From Tamarix chinensis (lineage: Eukaryota; Streptophyta; Magnoliopsida; Caryophyllales; Tamaricaceae): a stretch of 64,000 nt of DNA. Position 1 is the stretch's first letter. Each line of letters begins with the position of its first letter. Below the pieces are notes generated by a model. The model was not told where the DNA came from, did no database searches, and was given only the letters and a program-made list of their open reading frames with translations. Below, piece after piece: positions 23,893 through 35,654 of the stretch. The translations under genes and the position numbers were made by a program. The stretch is from assembly GCA_030549775.1 (NCBI GenBank), contig CM060171.1, positions 7,536,289-7,600,288 of the forward strand, in the 5' to 3' direction.

Positions 23893-24780
23893 CTAATAAC
23901 CCAAGAAAACAAAAGCATAAAGAGGCACAAAGGGGGGTGTGCCATTTTTCAATTGACCAAGAGGGAGGGGTTTGCCGTGCGACACATTTGAATGAAAATT
24001 AATCAAGTGGAGGGTGGAGTGTAGAAAAGATGGAGTCTTGAGAGGTTGATTGAAGTATGAAAAAACAAACCACAAACAAGGGGAAATGGGTGTTGATAGA
24101 TTTGGAAAGGATAAGGGATCTATTTGGTAGAGGTAAAGTAAAATAAGAGAGAAAAAGGAGGTTGGAGTGTAAGAAAGACTCAAAGAACATAAACTATCAT
24201 AGGTATGAAATGAGTAAAATCAATAAGAGATCTAATAGGGTACAAGTATCATGAAATGCACCATAGTTTAATTAAAGGAAGTCAAGAAGGAATTTTCATA
24301 GCCTCAAAAATAATTTTCCCATTTTAAGATTATATTTAATCCAAGAAAGATCACTAAATAGGTAAAAAAATACCAAATAAATCCCAAAAATCACCAAAAT
24401 TTATGAAAAGGTGTAAAATGATGTAAGAAATCAAAATATGTAAAAATATTTGGCATAGGAATAACATGCAAGTTATAAAAACAATAAGAATGAAAAAACA
24501 AATCACACAGCTTTAATCGATCAAACACCACTCTCAGTCGACCAAAGAAACCCCTTGGTGATTCCTCAGACTAGATAAAGGACAAATTGATTAAAGGCCC
24601 TAGCTAGTCAACCATCTATCCCAAAATACTCTATTATAGGAAAAACAAATTCTAATTTATTCCCCCAAATTAATACAAATATCAATAACATATTCCACAT
24701 AAGTTACCCTATGTTATTCCTTATAAGTAAGTACACATAATTAGCCAAGTTAATAACTAGGGTTTCTAATAAGGGATATT
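23893..24780. other. Unassigned repeat-like spacer
   Basis: A G-rich purine stretch (23900-24180), then AT-rich DNA. The minus-strand ORFs at 23893-24190 are C/T-tract translations without protein features. It may be a reverse-oriented promoter zone of another LTR unit, but I found no termini. Confidence 0.35.
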
Positions 24781-27054
24781 ATGAATGGGTATGGCATGCT
24801 TCTACGAATCATGGCTCTCCACCTATTATTTTTCCTTCTTATTTTTGTCGTAACAATCCCCTGTATGTGCCTTGTTTTACAGCTCTTTTATACACACCTT
24901 TCCATGTATTAAACTTTACTACCTTCCATTTTTTATTCTAATCTTGCATCCCAAGTTGACTCTCTATTTTTCCCCATGTTACATTTCTCCTCTCTTTTCT
25001 TCCCTTATACTACTGGTAATAACCTCTTGAAATACTTCTCATTTTCACCTATCTTTTCATCCAAAACCTCTTTGCATTAAGCCCTCCCCCCATTTTTTTG
25101 CAATATACCTTTGTATCTATATTTTCTCTTCTCTTTTTTCCTTACAAACCATCCTAAGAAAATCCTCCATTTCTCCTTCTTTTTCCTTGGTAGTTTAGTG
25201 ATGTTTGGGTGGGTTATTCCATACTTCTTGGTGTGGTTTTCAGCTTGCAGACTGAACCCCTACTAGCCTTCCATCCTCATATTTTAGTGGTTATTTCTAT
25301 TCTCTTAATCCTCCATTTTAGTCCCTCTTTTCCTTTCCCATAATTAATAATCATATTTATTAATCTTTGATTGTGTAACATTTTATCTTACATTCTTGTA
25401 AAGGTGATCAATATGTTTAGAAGTGGTGTGCTAAATTCCTTATTTTAGCTTTTCTTGGAGCATAGGCTTGGGGTACATAAACTAAACTTTATAAATAAAC
25501 TTATGTGCTAAGTGTTTAATATGTTAGTAGATGCATGATCTTTATTCATTTTGTTAAAAGCATGAAATATGTTAAGTGTTAAGTATAAGATTTGATATTG
25601 TTTATTATATTTATATTATTATGTAAATTATGTTGTAGTTGTGAAATTTGATGGAAAAATGTTTTGGAATGGTGTGATTAGTTTTGGTTTAAATTCTTCT
25701 AAGCAAAGTTATATGTGTATATTAGTATTCCAATGTGCTTGAATTTCATGAGCTTTAGTTGAGAAATAAATATGTTGGTGTGTGCACATATATTGGCCTT
25801 GTGATTTTAGTGAGTTTTGGTTGTTTTAATTTCATTTAGGCATTCCATTATATGTATAAAAGGGTATTGAAGCTACAGTGTGAATTTCAGAGCATTAAAA
25901 GTTCATTTGGATTTTAGAGTTTTTGAACACATACTCGGTTACGAGAATTTTGGGCATAACAAATTGTTTTTGAAAATTATAAGTTTCTCATTGTGTTTCT
26001 TAGGTATTTTAAAAAAAATGTTGATATATAATATATTAGGAGTTGAAGTTTTTAGAGTAAGTTATGAATTTCAGAAGTTTTAAGGTGGTTTTAAGTGAAT
26101 AAGGCATTTTGATTATTGTACTTTAATTTATGATTTTTTGAGATCTAAGTGAACATTAGGCTAAGAGAATAAGTTTAAAAGGATAAATGTGAAAATTGGG
26201 TGATGCTTTATGAGTGGATTTAGAGATTTTAATTAAAATGGTTAATGATGCAAATAAAATATATTTTGGGTACATTGTGTATTCTAGACTTTGTATCTAT
26301 AATTAACGCTCTTCCTAAGAAAAAAATGAGTTAAGTGCCACTTTCTTGATCCTAGATAAATTAGTTAGCATTAGCAGGTTTTTAGTCATTTTATGTGTGT
26401 TTGAACCATTTAAATGATTTTGGCTTTTTATTTATATCCTAGTATGATCTTTAACCTTGGTGGACTTGTGGTCAACTGTTGACCTTTTGTCAATCATTAA
26501 CTTTTGTTTACCATGGAATTAGGTGTTGAGCATCAACTCTCATCTTGAATAAATAAAATTAATGAGTTTTGAGCTTTAAGTTAAAAATGGATCCTTTATG
26601 GCATGAATCTCAAGCTTTAATGCCTTGATAATCTAGCTTGGGCTTTAATGCCTTGTTTATTTAAATTAGTGCTTAATAACTTGTTGTTGGGCCTTAATTC
26701 CTCTATGGATGAAGTGCATGGATATTATTAAAACTTAAAAGATAATCGAGTTTGTGTTGACAGAAATGATGAGGTGTTATTCTATAGGCCTTGTTTGTTG
26801 TTGACCAAAGTCTTTAATAATACATTAATCACTTAAATTATAAGATCTTAAATCAGGAGTAATAATGCATGGGGTAGCTCAACGGGTATAAGTTGGTATT
26901 CACTTGGTACAATTCTAATAATTTTTTTTCTTCTATGATGCCGGGTTCCTTATATGAGGTCTAGGACACCCTTTTCTACCCTATAGGAGCCATGGTTCCT
27001 ATAAGGAGTATCCATATTAAAGTGATTAGGTGACTTATTACTGGGGGTTTTTTG
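24780..27054 (+). mobile_element. Divergent LTR-like unit without coding sequence
   Basis: It has the same order as the other units: a C/T-rich zone (24820-25340), then TTGTGTAACATTTTATCTTA, a long AT-rich body, and near 26870-27050 a diverged form of the GGTAGCTC..CCTATAGGAG block. It lacks a clear terminal GTTACA. The ORF at 25880-26083 has no recognisable domain. The assignment is by block order only. Confidence 0.35.
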
Positions 27055-27367
27055 TTACATGTTTTGGTGGGCTAGCTCATATCAATATAGTATACCATAA
27101 TTTTTGTGATTCCATTCTAAGAATACCATATGGAGCAATTTTTAATATTGGTGACCCTATTGGGAAGTTTTATTTTATTTGAAAAAAATTCTTAAGAAGT
27201 AAATAAGTGCAAAAAAAAAGAGCACAAAAAGGAGTTGTATTAATTTATGGAGCTAGTTGATCAATATAAAAACACTCTAAAGTAGTCGCCACAACCTTTT
27301 TGGGCTCGGGATCTATAAACTGACTACCAAGTAGCCCCCATATGGCCGTATCAAATCAGGTGTTTCA
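27055..27367 (+). mobile_element. Decayed Cassandra LTR, plus orientation
   Basis: ATATCAATATAGTATACCAT, ATTGGTGACCCTATTGGGAA, GGAGCTAGTTGATCAAT and AGCCCCCATATGGCCGTATC follow the Cassandra order. It ends GGTGTTTCA at 27367, followed by TGTGGTACAAGAG, a degraded primer site. The box A region is deleted. A second LTR is not recognisable downstream. Confidence 0.6.
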
Positions 27368-27688
27368 TGTGGTACAAGAGTAACTCATTTCCTGTGCCAA
27401 TTAGCAAGTATTTTAAGTGTTGTTGTGTTTACCTTGAGGGTATGTGGGTAGCCCATTAGTTTGAGGCATATTAAGGGAGAGAAACTTCAAAGGGGTGAAG
27501 CCAAAAGGTAGTGAATGCCACATGGGTCCATTAACAATTAGTGTTGGTGGACATGGTGTAATACCCAATTTATAGAAACTCTAATTAAAAATTAATAGTT
27601 ATATATAATTAATTATAATAATTATTTTTGTAATACCCCAAATTGAGCGGAGTGTTATAAGGATTGATTTGGCTACTTATATCAACAT

Positions 27689-27785
27689 GGTATACCATCT
27701 TTTTGGTGATTCCGTCCTAAGAACTCCACAGTTAAGCGTGCTGGCCGTGGAGTAATTTTAGGATGGGTGACCTCCTGGGAAGTTT
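27689..27785 (+). promoter_or_regulatory. 5S rRNA-like Pol III domain, best preserved copy
   Basis: Read in order: GGTATACCATC, GAACTCCACAGTTAAGCGTG, then GGATGGGTGACCTCCTGGGA ending in AGTTT. This keeps 5S box A and box C almost unchanged from plant 5S rRNA, with the 5' third of 5S replaced. It is part of a Cassandra LTR and not a genuine 5S gene. Confidence 0.8.
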
Positions 27786-28181
27786 CGGAAATTTTTTGAA
27801 AATTTCTCGGAAAGTGTGTGAGTGAGGACAAATCGTGCTGAAAGGACTTGTGTTGATCTGTGGGGCCAGCCGATCAATCCAAAAGCGCTCCAAGGTAGCC
27901 CCCACGTGGTCGTATCGACTCGAGGTGTTACACTAACTGTCTCAAATACAGTTTATCCCAAGAATCGTTCCGCTAGGTGGCCGACTGGCTCATCCAAGTT
28001 CAGCTCACGGTCACGGTTTTGCTCTGATACCATTTGTAACACCCCGAGTCGACACGACCATACAGGGGCTACCTTGGAGCGTTTTTGGATTGATTGGCTG
28101 GCCCCACAGATCAACACGAGTCCTTTTAGCACGCTTTGTCCTCACTCACGTGCTTCCCGAGAAATTTTCAGAACTTTCCGA

Positions 28182-28278
28182 AACTTCCCAGGAGGTCACC
28201 CATCCTAAAATTGCTCCACGACCAGCATGCTTAACTGTGGAGTTCTTAGGACGGAATCACCAAAAGGATGGTATACCA
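28182..28278 (-). promoter_or_regulatory. 5S rRNA-like Pol III domain, mirrored copy
   Basis: The reverse complement again gives AGTTAAGCATG and GGATGGGTGACCTCCTGGGA. If both mirrored copies were used, transcription would converge through the 102-bp spacer. Confidence 0.75.
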
Positions 28279-29052
28279 TGTTGATATAAGTAGCCAAATC
28301 AATCCTTATAACACTCCGCTCAATTTGGGGTATTACAATTTTAGGCTATTTTATGTTAAATTTATTATTTCTATGAATATTATTATGGCATATTATATAT
28401 AAATTCAATTAGGTTAAAAGTTAGATATAATTTGGGTTCTTAGTTTTAATTGTAGTTCGAACCCTGACCCATATCCATCTTGCCGAGGTATCCTAATTCT
28501 ACTAACTAGATGTTTTTTCCGATTCAACTTTCTCTATCTAGCCTCCCTACCGTAATTTCTACTTACGTATCCCACCTCCACCTCCCCCAGCACATTTTTC
28601 TCTTTCACACCATCATCTCCTTCATCTCTCCCTTACCCATGTTAACCTCACCATGTCTTGCTCGACCTGCTCCATTCACACCATCATCCATTTAAGTAAC
28701 GCTCTTATATTGTTTTGATTTTTAATTTAGCCCAATTAACCATCCTCATTTCACTTCTTCTTCCCTCTTTTCCTTATCTCTTGTTCTTGTTTGCACCGTC
28801 AACTTCCCATCATCATTAACCATCACTGCAACACTTTATCACCAAGAACCACCACTTTCCCTAAAAAACCACAAGCATTATCTCCACATTAGTGTCTCTC
28901 ATCATTACCTAACCATCACTACCTTAAACCTTTTATTTTATCCCCTTGACGTGCTCTGCTTCAAATTTTGTTGAGGTACATGACTGTGCCTTTCTCGCAC
29001 TAAACGTGCATGACCCTCATACAACCTATGCACTTCTCTTCTCCTTTTCACC

Positions 29053-29805
29053 TGTAACACCCCGAGTCAATACGACCATGCAGGGACTACCTTGGAGCGC
29101 TTTGGAATCGATAGACTGGCCCCATAGATCAACACGAGTCCTTTTAGTGTGCTTTGTCCTCACCACGTACTTTTCGAGAAAATTTCAGAAAATTTCTGAA
29201 ACTTCCCAAAAGGTCACCCATCCTAAAATTGCTCTACGTCCAACACGCTTAACTGTCAAGTTTTTAGGATGGAATCACCAAAAGAATGGTATACCATGTT
29301 GATATAAGTAGCCAAATCAATCCTTATAATACTCTGCTCAATTTGGGGTATTACATTCACCCCCACTCAAAGAACGCAACGTCCTCGTTGCGCCTTAACC
29401 AATAACTGTCTCAATACAGTTTATCCCAAGAATCGTCTCGATAGTTGGCTCACTAGCTCATCCAAGTTCAGCTCATGGTTGCGGTTTCACTCTAATACCA
29501 TTTGTAACACCCCGAGTCGATACCACCATGTGGGGGTTACCTTGGAGTGCTTTGGAATTGATCGGCTGGCCCCACATATCAACATGAGTCCTTTTAGTGT
29601 GCTTTGTCCTCACTAACGCACTTCTCAAGAAATTTTTAGAAAATTTCTAAAAGATCCCAGAAGGTCACCCATCCTAAAATTGCTCCACGTCCAGCACGCT
29701 TAACTATCGAGTTCTTAGGATGGATCACCAAAAGGATGGTATACCATGTTGGTATAAGTAGCCAAATCAATCCTTATAACACTCCGCTCAATTTAGGGTA
29801 TTACA
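29053..29805 (-). mobile_element. Structurally complete Cassandra element, minus orientation
   Basis: The two LTRs are 29053-29355 and 29503-29805 (303 bp each), both TGTAACACCCCGAGTC ... GGGTATTACA on the plus strand. The primer-site complement CTCTAATACCA ends at 29500. The polypurine complement TTCACCCCCACTC begins at 29356. The internal region is 147 bp without an ORF. A perfect target duplication TCACC lies at 29048-29052 and 29806-29810. The LTRs differ at a modest number of positions, so the insertion is not very recent. The 5S-like domains are at about 29208-29292 and 29660-29742 on the minus strand. Confidence 0.93.
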
Positions 29806-32074
29806 TCACCTCACACGCATGTAACTGCCAATGCATTTCTCTCCTCATTTTCTCTTCTATGCTCATGTGTGCTTGACCTCCTAGACTAGTGCATGAATTG
29901 CAAGCAATATCATTCCTTCAATCTTCACCTCACATGATCATGCTCGTTCATGCATTCTTCACCCAACCTACCCTATGCGTGAAAGCCTACCATTTTCCTC
30001 CCTTCCTAGCATGAGTTTTTACCTTCTGCCTTGGTAAAGTGGTAACCTTACATAACTTAGTATGTTTGATTATTTTAAATTAGTTAACGATTTTAGATTT
30101 AAATTGCTAATGTATTTGATTGTTTTCATGTAAGTAGTTTGAAGAGGTTGAGTGGAGACTAGTTGAGTAAATCTTGCTTATTTCTTTTGCTTGGATAAGA
30201 GATAACCATACCCTTCTAGTACAACGTGAAATCACGTAAAGGTCCTTATGCTGCTTAGGGTATGAATTATGCATGGGATTTTGAAGGGATATATGTATGC
30301 ATTATGTGCTAAAATTTTTACAATAGGTATGCACGTATTATGAAAACCTGTGAAGAGAAAGTATGATATTAAATAATTAGCATGTGTTTGACTTATTTTT
30401 TTTAATATGAGATATACACATGTTATATATATATATATATATAAGGTTAACATTTAGCTGCCTAAGGTTTCATTAGGGTATGTGACATTCTCAAATCATA
30501 TGTCTATACCATGTTAAGTATTTAGTGATTATCATTGCATGTTGTAACTAGGGTGAAAATATAGCTTGTTTATATGCAATACTAATTAGGATTAATCTAT
30601 TATGATTGCTACCATACAATTGGAATTGTTCTTTAATCTTGTATTTAAATGCTTGCATAATGGAAAATATAGTCAATTACTAAATCTTAGAAATTACCTA
30701 CGCACTAAAATATTATAAATTATTATCTTTTAGCCTTTTCATGACATATTCTCATAATAATGATGTTTGGTATAAAAGTGGATAAAAATGGCAAAATTAT
30801 GGTTTTGTGGGCATTATGGCCATTTTCAACCTAATTCACCTAATGTGAATAATTAGACATAGGACAGTCTTATACTTTTGATAGGTTGACCTTACTATTG
30901 ATTGCGGCTTTGACATAGACTGATGACCTTAGAGTTTACTCTAATAACTCGAAATAAAGGAAAGTATGGAAATGAAAATTAATATGCAATATGTGATATT
31001 TGTCATCTCTCTATATAATATTAATATGTAAAGTGAAAGATCTGGAGTTCAAAAATGGTTTCTCTCTTGGTTTAGCTACTCTAGGGATAAGGTAGGAGCC
31101 ATTGGTTTATTTTGGTTTTCTAGTGTGTTGTTATGTCCTAGCAAGGACCTAGTCTACTCTATAAATGACCTACGGGCCCCATAGATAGTTTTGATACTTA
31201 AATATTATGTGTCCTAGGTGGGGAGGATACTGTGTTGCCTTGTGCACTAGTATAACTAGAGTGTTTTTATGCTTCTAGGTTAGATAGTTGGGAGGTAATT
31301 GTGATGCATTATGCATCGGTATAATTGGTGTACTTTTATAACTTTGAGTTATTATTGTATCCCTCATCACTAATTAAAATTTTAAGTAACTATTGTGTAA
31401 GAATATCAATGGATTAATTTATGTTATTGATTTTATAGTTTTTATGGTACATTACCTAGTTTGGTATGTAGTTGGGTAGTTGCCTTGAATCCCAACCTAG
31501 GTATTTAGAATTGATTTAGATTTATTGATTCGATAGTTTCCTCTATGACCTACCTTTGGTATTTGAAATTTATATGATTCTTTTGGTTTTGATCATTTCA
31601 TTATCGCATGATTTCCTTGATGTATATATGTTACATTACCACCTATGTGTCTCATGTGGCCTTACATGTTAGTGTTGTGTAATAATTCACTTTGTACTGT
31701 TGTACTGACGAGTTTTATTTTGTGGTCCCTTGCCTATTCAATGGGTAGTGCTTATGTTGTATGAATACTTTAAGGATTTGGCTTGATGGCTTTTGATAGA
31801 ATTAGACAGTTAGGATTATTCGTTGTTTTCCTTAGCATCTTTTGATCCAGATATTTCCTAAACTCTTATGTACCTTGCTATTTCTTCTTTTGTTATATTG
31901 TAAATTATTTTCCCGATCCTTTTGTATTTTTTAGTAAAGGTTAATTGGTAATGAAACCACTATTTTTTTATAAATGTTAATTTAAGTAAAGTATTATTTA
32001 AGCCTTAGCACGAGAATGGCAGAGGAAAGTAGAATAGTATAGGTGCGGCAATAACACCGATTATTTTTATAATT

Positions 32075-32532
32075 AACGCAAATATTGCTATTGAATTATA
32101 TGTGAGTTCAACTCAAGTTTAATCGAATCTGTGTGAATGATTAATCTTGAAACCTTTAATCTCTTTGTCTATGTAAATTAGAGATTAAGTACTATATTTT
32201 CTAAAATCCATAACCCATGCCCTTGTATCCATATTCATCTTCCAACCACATCCTAAAATCAAATCTCTAATTCAAAACCCTAACCCTAATTTTCTAAACA
32301 AAACCCTAATCCATGAAATCATCCATCTTCAAACCCTAATTGTCGAATCATCATCATCATCTCATCACTACTGAATCATCAACACCATCATTGAATCATT
32401 GTCTTCATTATTCTACCTTATTCATATACCTTCATTCTTAATTTTCCACTTTCAAATCTTCTTCTTCTTTATTCCAACATAACCGAGCATTGGTTTTACA
32501 TAATTGATAATTCCATATTCCCACACACATCA
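32075..32532 (+). mobile_element. 5' LTR of gypsy element A, truncated
   Basis: Aligns with 36794-37258: GAGTTCAACTCAAGTTTAAT, AGAGATTAAGTACTAT, CCATAACCCA.GCCCT, CAAAACCCTAACCCTAATTT and GCATAATTGATAATTxCATA are shared in order. It ends CACACATCA. Its left part is missing; at 32075 the sequence changes to the neighbouring LTR-like unit, so no target duplication remains. Confidence 0.8.
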
Positions 32533-32536
32533 ATTT

Positions 32537-32548
32537 TGGTATCAAAGC
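32537..32548 (+). promoter_or_regulatory. Primer-binding site of element A
   Basis: TGGTATCAAAGC lies four bases after the LTR end, one mismatch from the initiator-tRNA-Met primer site TGGTATCAGAGC of plant LTR elements. Confidence 0.85.
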
Positions 32549-32917
32549 TTTAGGTTTGATCTTTTTGATCAAGATCCAATATTTCTTCAAGATTCTTGCA
32601 AGAACGTGTATTTCCTTCAAGATTCTTCGAAGAACATGTCTCTTCTTCAAGATTCTCCAATAATTCATAAAGAAGACACCAAAATCCAAGCACTTAGGGG
32701 ACTTTTTGGGAGAACACCACTCGATTGGTGAAGGGAGGAGATAGTGAACTAAGAGGAAGGATTGAGAGATGTTCTCAAGGTCTTGGTGGATAAAATCAAA
32801 GAGGTAAAGCTACATGTGGGGAGAATAGAAGCTTCACAAGCTCAAGAGTCACACATGTAGCTACAAAACCAAGGGGAACAAGTAGAAGAAGACAACATGA
32901 GAAGGGTAAAAACTTAA

Positions 32918-33817
32918 ATGGAGGAAGGAGAAGAGAATGTGGGAAATTATGTAACACCATATGACACCTCAAGAAGAACCTACAATAATGTGGAGAAGGG
33001 AATCAGATTTGATCTACCCGACTTTAAAGGTAATCTCGACCTAGAATCTTTTCTTAAATGGTTGCAAATTGTTGAATCTATTTTTGAGTATAAAGAGTTT
33101 GATGATGAGAAGAGGTGCCAAATAGCAATATTAAAGTTTAAGAAATTTTCTATAGTATGGTACGATAATTTGAAAAGGAGAAGGGAGAGAGAAGGAAAAC
33201 TGAGAATTAGGTCTTAGGAAAAATTAAAAAAAAAACACACTTGAAGAAGAATTTTATGCCTCAAGAATATGAGCAAGAGAATTTCATAAAGATGAATACT
33301 TTAAGGCAAGGGTTGCTTGGAGTTGAGGAATACATTAGAGAGTTTGAAATATTAGTTCTTATATGTGATATCCAGGAAAGAGAAGAACAAAAGTGCATGA
33401 TTCATTGGAGGGCTAAATATGAATCTTAGAGAGATTGTGGAGGTGTATCCATATGAAGTGTTTGAAGACCTAGCCAAGTTAGCAATCAATTTTGAGAAAA
33501 ATTTGAAGAGAACAAAGCCACCAAACAAGTCAATTAATGCTCCATATGGTTCGACTTTTAAAGGGGTATCAAAGCCACCAATTTCTCAAGCCACAAATCA
33601 AGATAATGTTAGAAGGTTCACTCATAAAGAAAAGGGAAAGGATCAAGTGGTTGATAAGGTGAAAAATCAATACTTTAAGTGTAGAGGTTATGGTCACTTT
33701 TCTCGGGATTATCCAAACCAAAAGGCATTGACTTTTAAGGAGATAGCAATTATGGAGGCTTGTAATGAGAATGAAGACATTTATGGATACCAAGCAGAAG
33801 AAAGTGATGGCCCGTAG
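32918..33817 (+). pseudogene. gag of gypsy element A, broken
   Basis: The capsid region appears in three open pieces (32918-33217, 33241-33429, 33419-33817), broken by a stop, an A-run frameshift and a stop. The first has RFDLPDFKGNLDLESFLKWL, typical of plant chromovirus Gag. The second has VEEYIREFEILVLICDIQE. The last carries a zinc knuckle YFKCRGYGHFSRDY in which the first and last cysteines of CCHC have become tyrosines. Gag would coat the RNA in a cytoplasmic particle; this one can no longer bind zinc normally. The neighbouring pol lies downstream in the same direction. Confidence 0.85.
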
Positions 33818-33823
33818 GATGCT

Positions 33824-35640
33824 TTGGAAGAGGGCCAAGTGGATTGCTATGTGTTACAAAGGATTCTTAATCTACAACAACAACCTTTACTTACTCAAAG
33901 GGAGAAGATTTTCAAGACCAAGTGTAAAGTTGGTGATAAAGTGTGCGAAGTCATCATTGATAGTGGTTCATGCACTAATGTTGCTAGTGAGAAGATGGTG
34001 AACAAGATCGGTTTGGAAACCATGGGTCATCCAAGGCCATATTCACTCCAATAGCTCAACAAAGATAAAGGTGTAAGGGTAACCAAACAAACTCTTATCT
34101 CTTTTAAGATTGGAAATTATTTTGATGATGTTTTATGCGATATTCTACTTATGGATGCTTGTCACATTTTGTTGGGGAGGCCATGGAAATTTGAAAGGAA
34201 GATTGTGGATGATGGAGTCCTTAATGAGTATGTGGTATGCAAGGGTCAAAAGAAGTTTGGGCTAAAACCTAATCTAGATGGGGAGTTTTCGGTTTTTAGG
34301 AATGAAAAGGGGGAAGGAACCGAGAGCATGTAACGAAAAAAGGAAGAAAAAAAGAAGGAAGTTGTCATGTGGAGGAGGGGAAGAAAGAAGATTAACATGG
34401 AGTTATTAATCCTTAAGGAGTGCGAGATGATTGAAGCTATCAAAGATGAGAAGATATGCTATGCATTGGTAGTAAAGGAAGCCCAACGAGGGGAGAATGA
34501 TAATATGGATCTAAAATTGCAACAAGTGTTGAGAGAGTATGCTGATATTTTTCCGAATGAGTTGCCAATCGGGCTACCTCCTTTGAGAGGTATTGAGCAT
34601 GCTATTGATCTTATGCCAGGAGTCCCTTACCAAACAAGACAGTTTATAGGTGCGATTCGAAGGAGGCTAAGGAGCTACGAAAACAAGTGTAAGATTATTT
34701 GGATCAAGGCTATATTTAAGAAAGTATGAGTCCATGTGGTGTTCCAACTTTCTTGGAGCCTAAGAAGGATGATACATGGAGGATGTGTATTGATTCAAGA
34801 ACAATCAACAACATCACAATCAATTACAGATTTCTGATGCCAAGATTGGATGACATTTTAGATGAGTTGCATGGTGCAAAGGTGTTCTTGAAGATTGATC
34901 TTAGGAGCGGCTATCATCAAATAAGAATAAGGGAAGGGGACGAGTGGAATACAACCTTCAAGACTAAGTATGGGTTGTATGACTGGTTGGTGATGACATT
35001 TGGGCTATGTAATGCACCAAGTTCCTTCAAGAGATTAATAACCTAGATACTTAGACCCTTCCTTGGAGTCTTCATTGTTGTTTACCTTGATGATATCTTA
35101 ATATATAGCAAGTGTGAGTTTGAGCACATACAACACTTAAGAAGGATATTTGACAAGCTTAGAGAGGCAACACTCTATGATAAGGTAGAGAAATGTGATT
35201 TTATAATGGAAAAGGTGGTTTTCCTTGGTTATATTGTGAGCAAAGATGGTATCAGAGTTGATCCATCAAAGTTGGAAGCTATCTAAACGTGGCTTATTCC
35301 TAATAATGTCTAAAAAGTTCAAAGTTTCCATGGGTTGGCATCATTCTATAGGAGGTTCATCAAAGACTTCTCTACCATTGCAGCACCTATCACACAATTG
35401 ATGAAAAAAGGAGAGTTCCATTGGAATGATTAAGTGACAAAGGATTTTGAAGGCTTGAAGACAAAGCTCTCAAATGCACCGGTATTATCTTTACCTTATT
35501 TTGATAAATTATTTGAAGTACCATGTGATGCTAGTGGTGTAGGCAATGGGGGTGTGTTCTCACAAGAAAGGGAACTGATTGCTTTCTTTAGTGAAAAGTT
35601 GAATGGTGCAAGACTCAACTATTTAACCTATGATAAATAG
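33824..35640 (+). pseudogene. pol of element A: protease, reverse transcriptase, RNase H start
   Basis: Protease: VIIDSGSCTNV near 33950 keeps the D-S-G active-site triplet. Reverse transcriptase: FPNELPIGLPPLRGIEHAID (34551-34610), [40 protein letters not shown], and YLDD at 35083-35094. RNase H starts at [16 protein letters not shown] (near 35512). Stops at 34054, 34333, 34729, 35046, 35286, 35313 and 35434 and a shift near 34640-34730 break the frame. The motifs fit a plant Ty3/gypsy chromovirus, probably CRM- or Reina-like; the lineage is not settled. Confidence 0.88.
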
Positions 35641-35654
35641 TTCTATGCTATTGT

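Larger units (their letters stand above)
27629..28337. mobile_element. Cassandra with head-to-head (inverted) LTRs
   Basis: The left LTR is 27629-27932 in plus orientation (TGTAATACCCC ... GAGGTGTTACA). The right LTR is 28035-28337 in minus orientation (TGTAACACCCC ... GGGGTATTACA). Between them about 102 bp of internal sequence is in minus orientation, with a perfect primer site (GCTCTGATACCA, complement of TGGTATCAGAGC) at 28021-28032. ATTTT stands directly outside both ends (27624-27628, 28338-28342). Compared with 29356-29502, the polypurine side of the internal region (about 45 bp) is missing at the left junction. The two LTRs are very alike, so the unit is a near-palindrome of about 700 bp. 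Confidence 0.85.
27557..32070 (+). mobile_element. LTR-like unit carrying two Cassandra insertions
   Basis: Starts TGTAATACCCAATTTATAG and has the AT-rich start, C/T-rich middle (28500-29050, 29800-30010) and right-hand blocks (30775-32050) of the family. With the two Cassandras removed it is about 3.0 kb, close to the 13600-16788 unit. It stops in AACACCGATTATTTTTATAA and lacks the last 60 or so bases and the GTTACA end, being joined directly to gypsy element A. The ORFs at 28510-28695 and 28946-29302 fall in C/T-rich or Cassandra DNA and are not genes. Confidence 0.55.

Noticed and set aside
26870..26950. tRNA-like sequence GGGTAGCTCAACGGG with GGGTTCC downstream
   Set aside because: The A-to-B spacing is too long, no cloverleaf stems form, and the block aligns with the GTTAGCTACCC block of the LTR family.
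27689..27785. Genuine 5S rRNA gene
   Set aside because: Only the box A to box C part matches 5S; the 5' third is different and the segment is embedded in LTRs with primer site and target duplication.
27822..28284. 128-codon ORF and a neighbour
   Set aside because: They run through both inverted Cassandra LTRs and the spacer, which are non-coding.
28946..29302. 118-codon ORF
   Set aside because: It runs from C/T-rich LTR DNA into the Cassandra LTR in antisense to its 5S-like domain.
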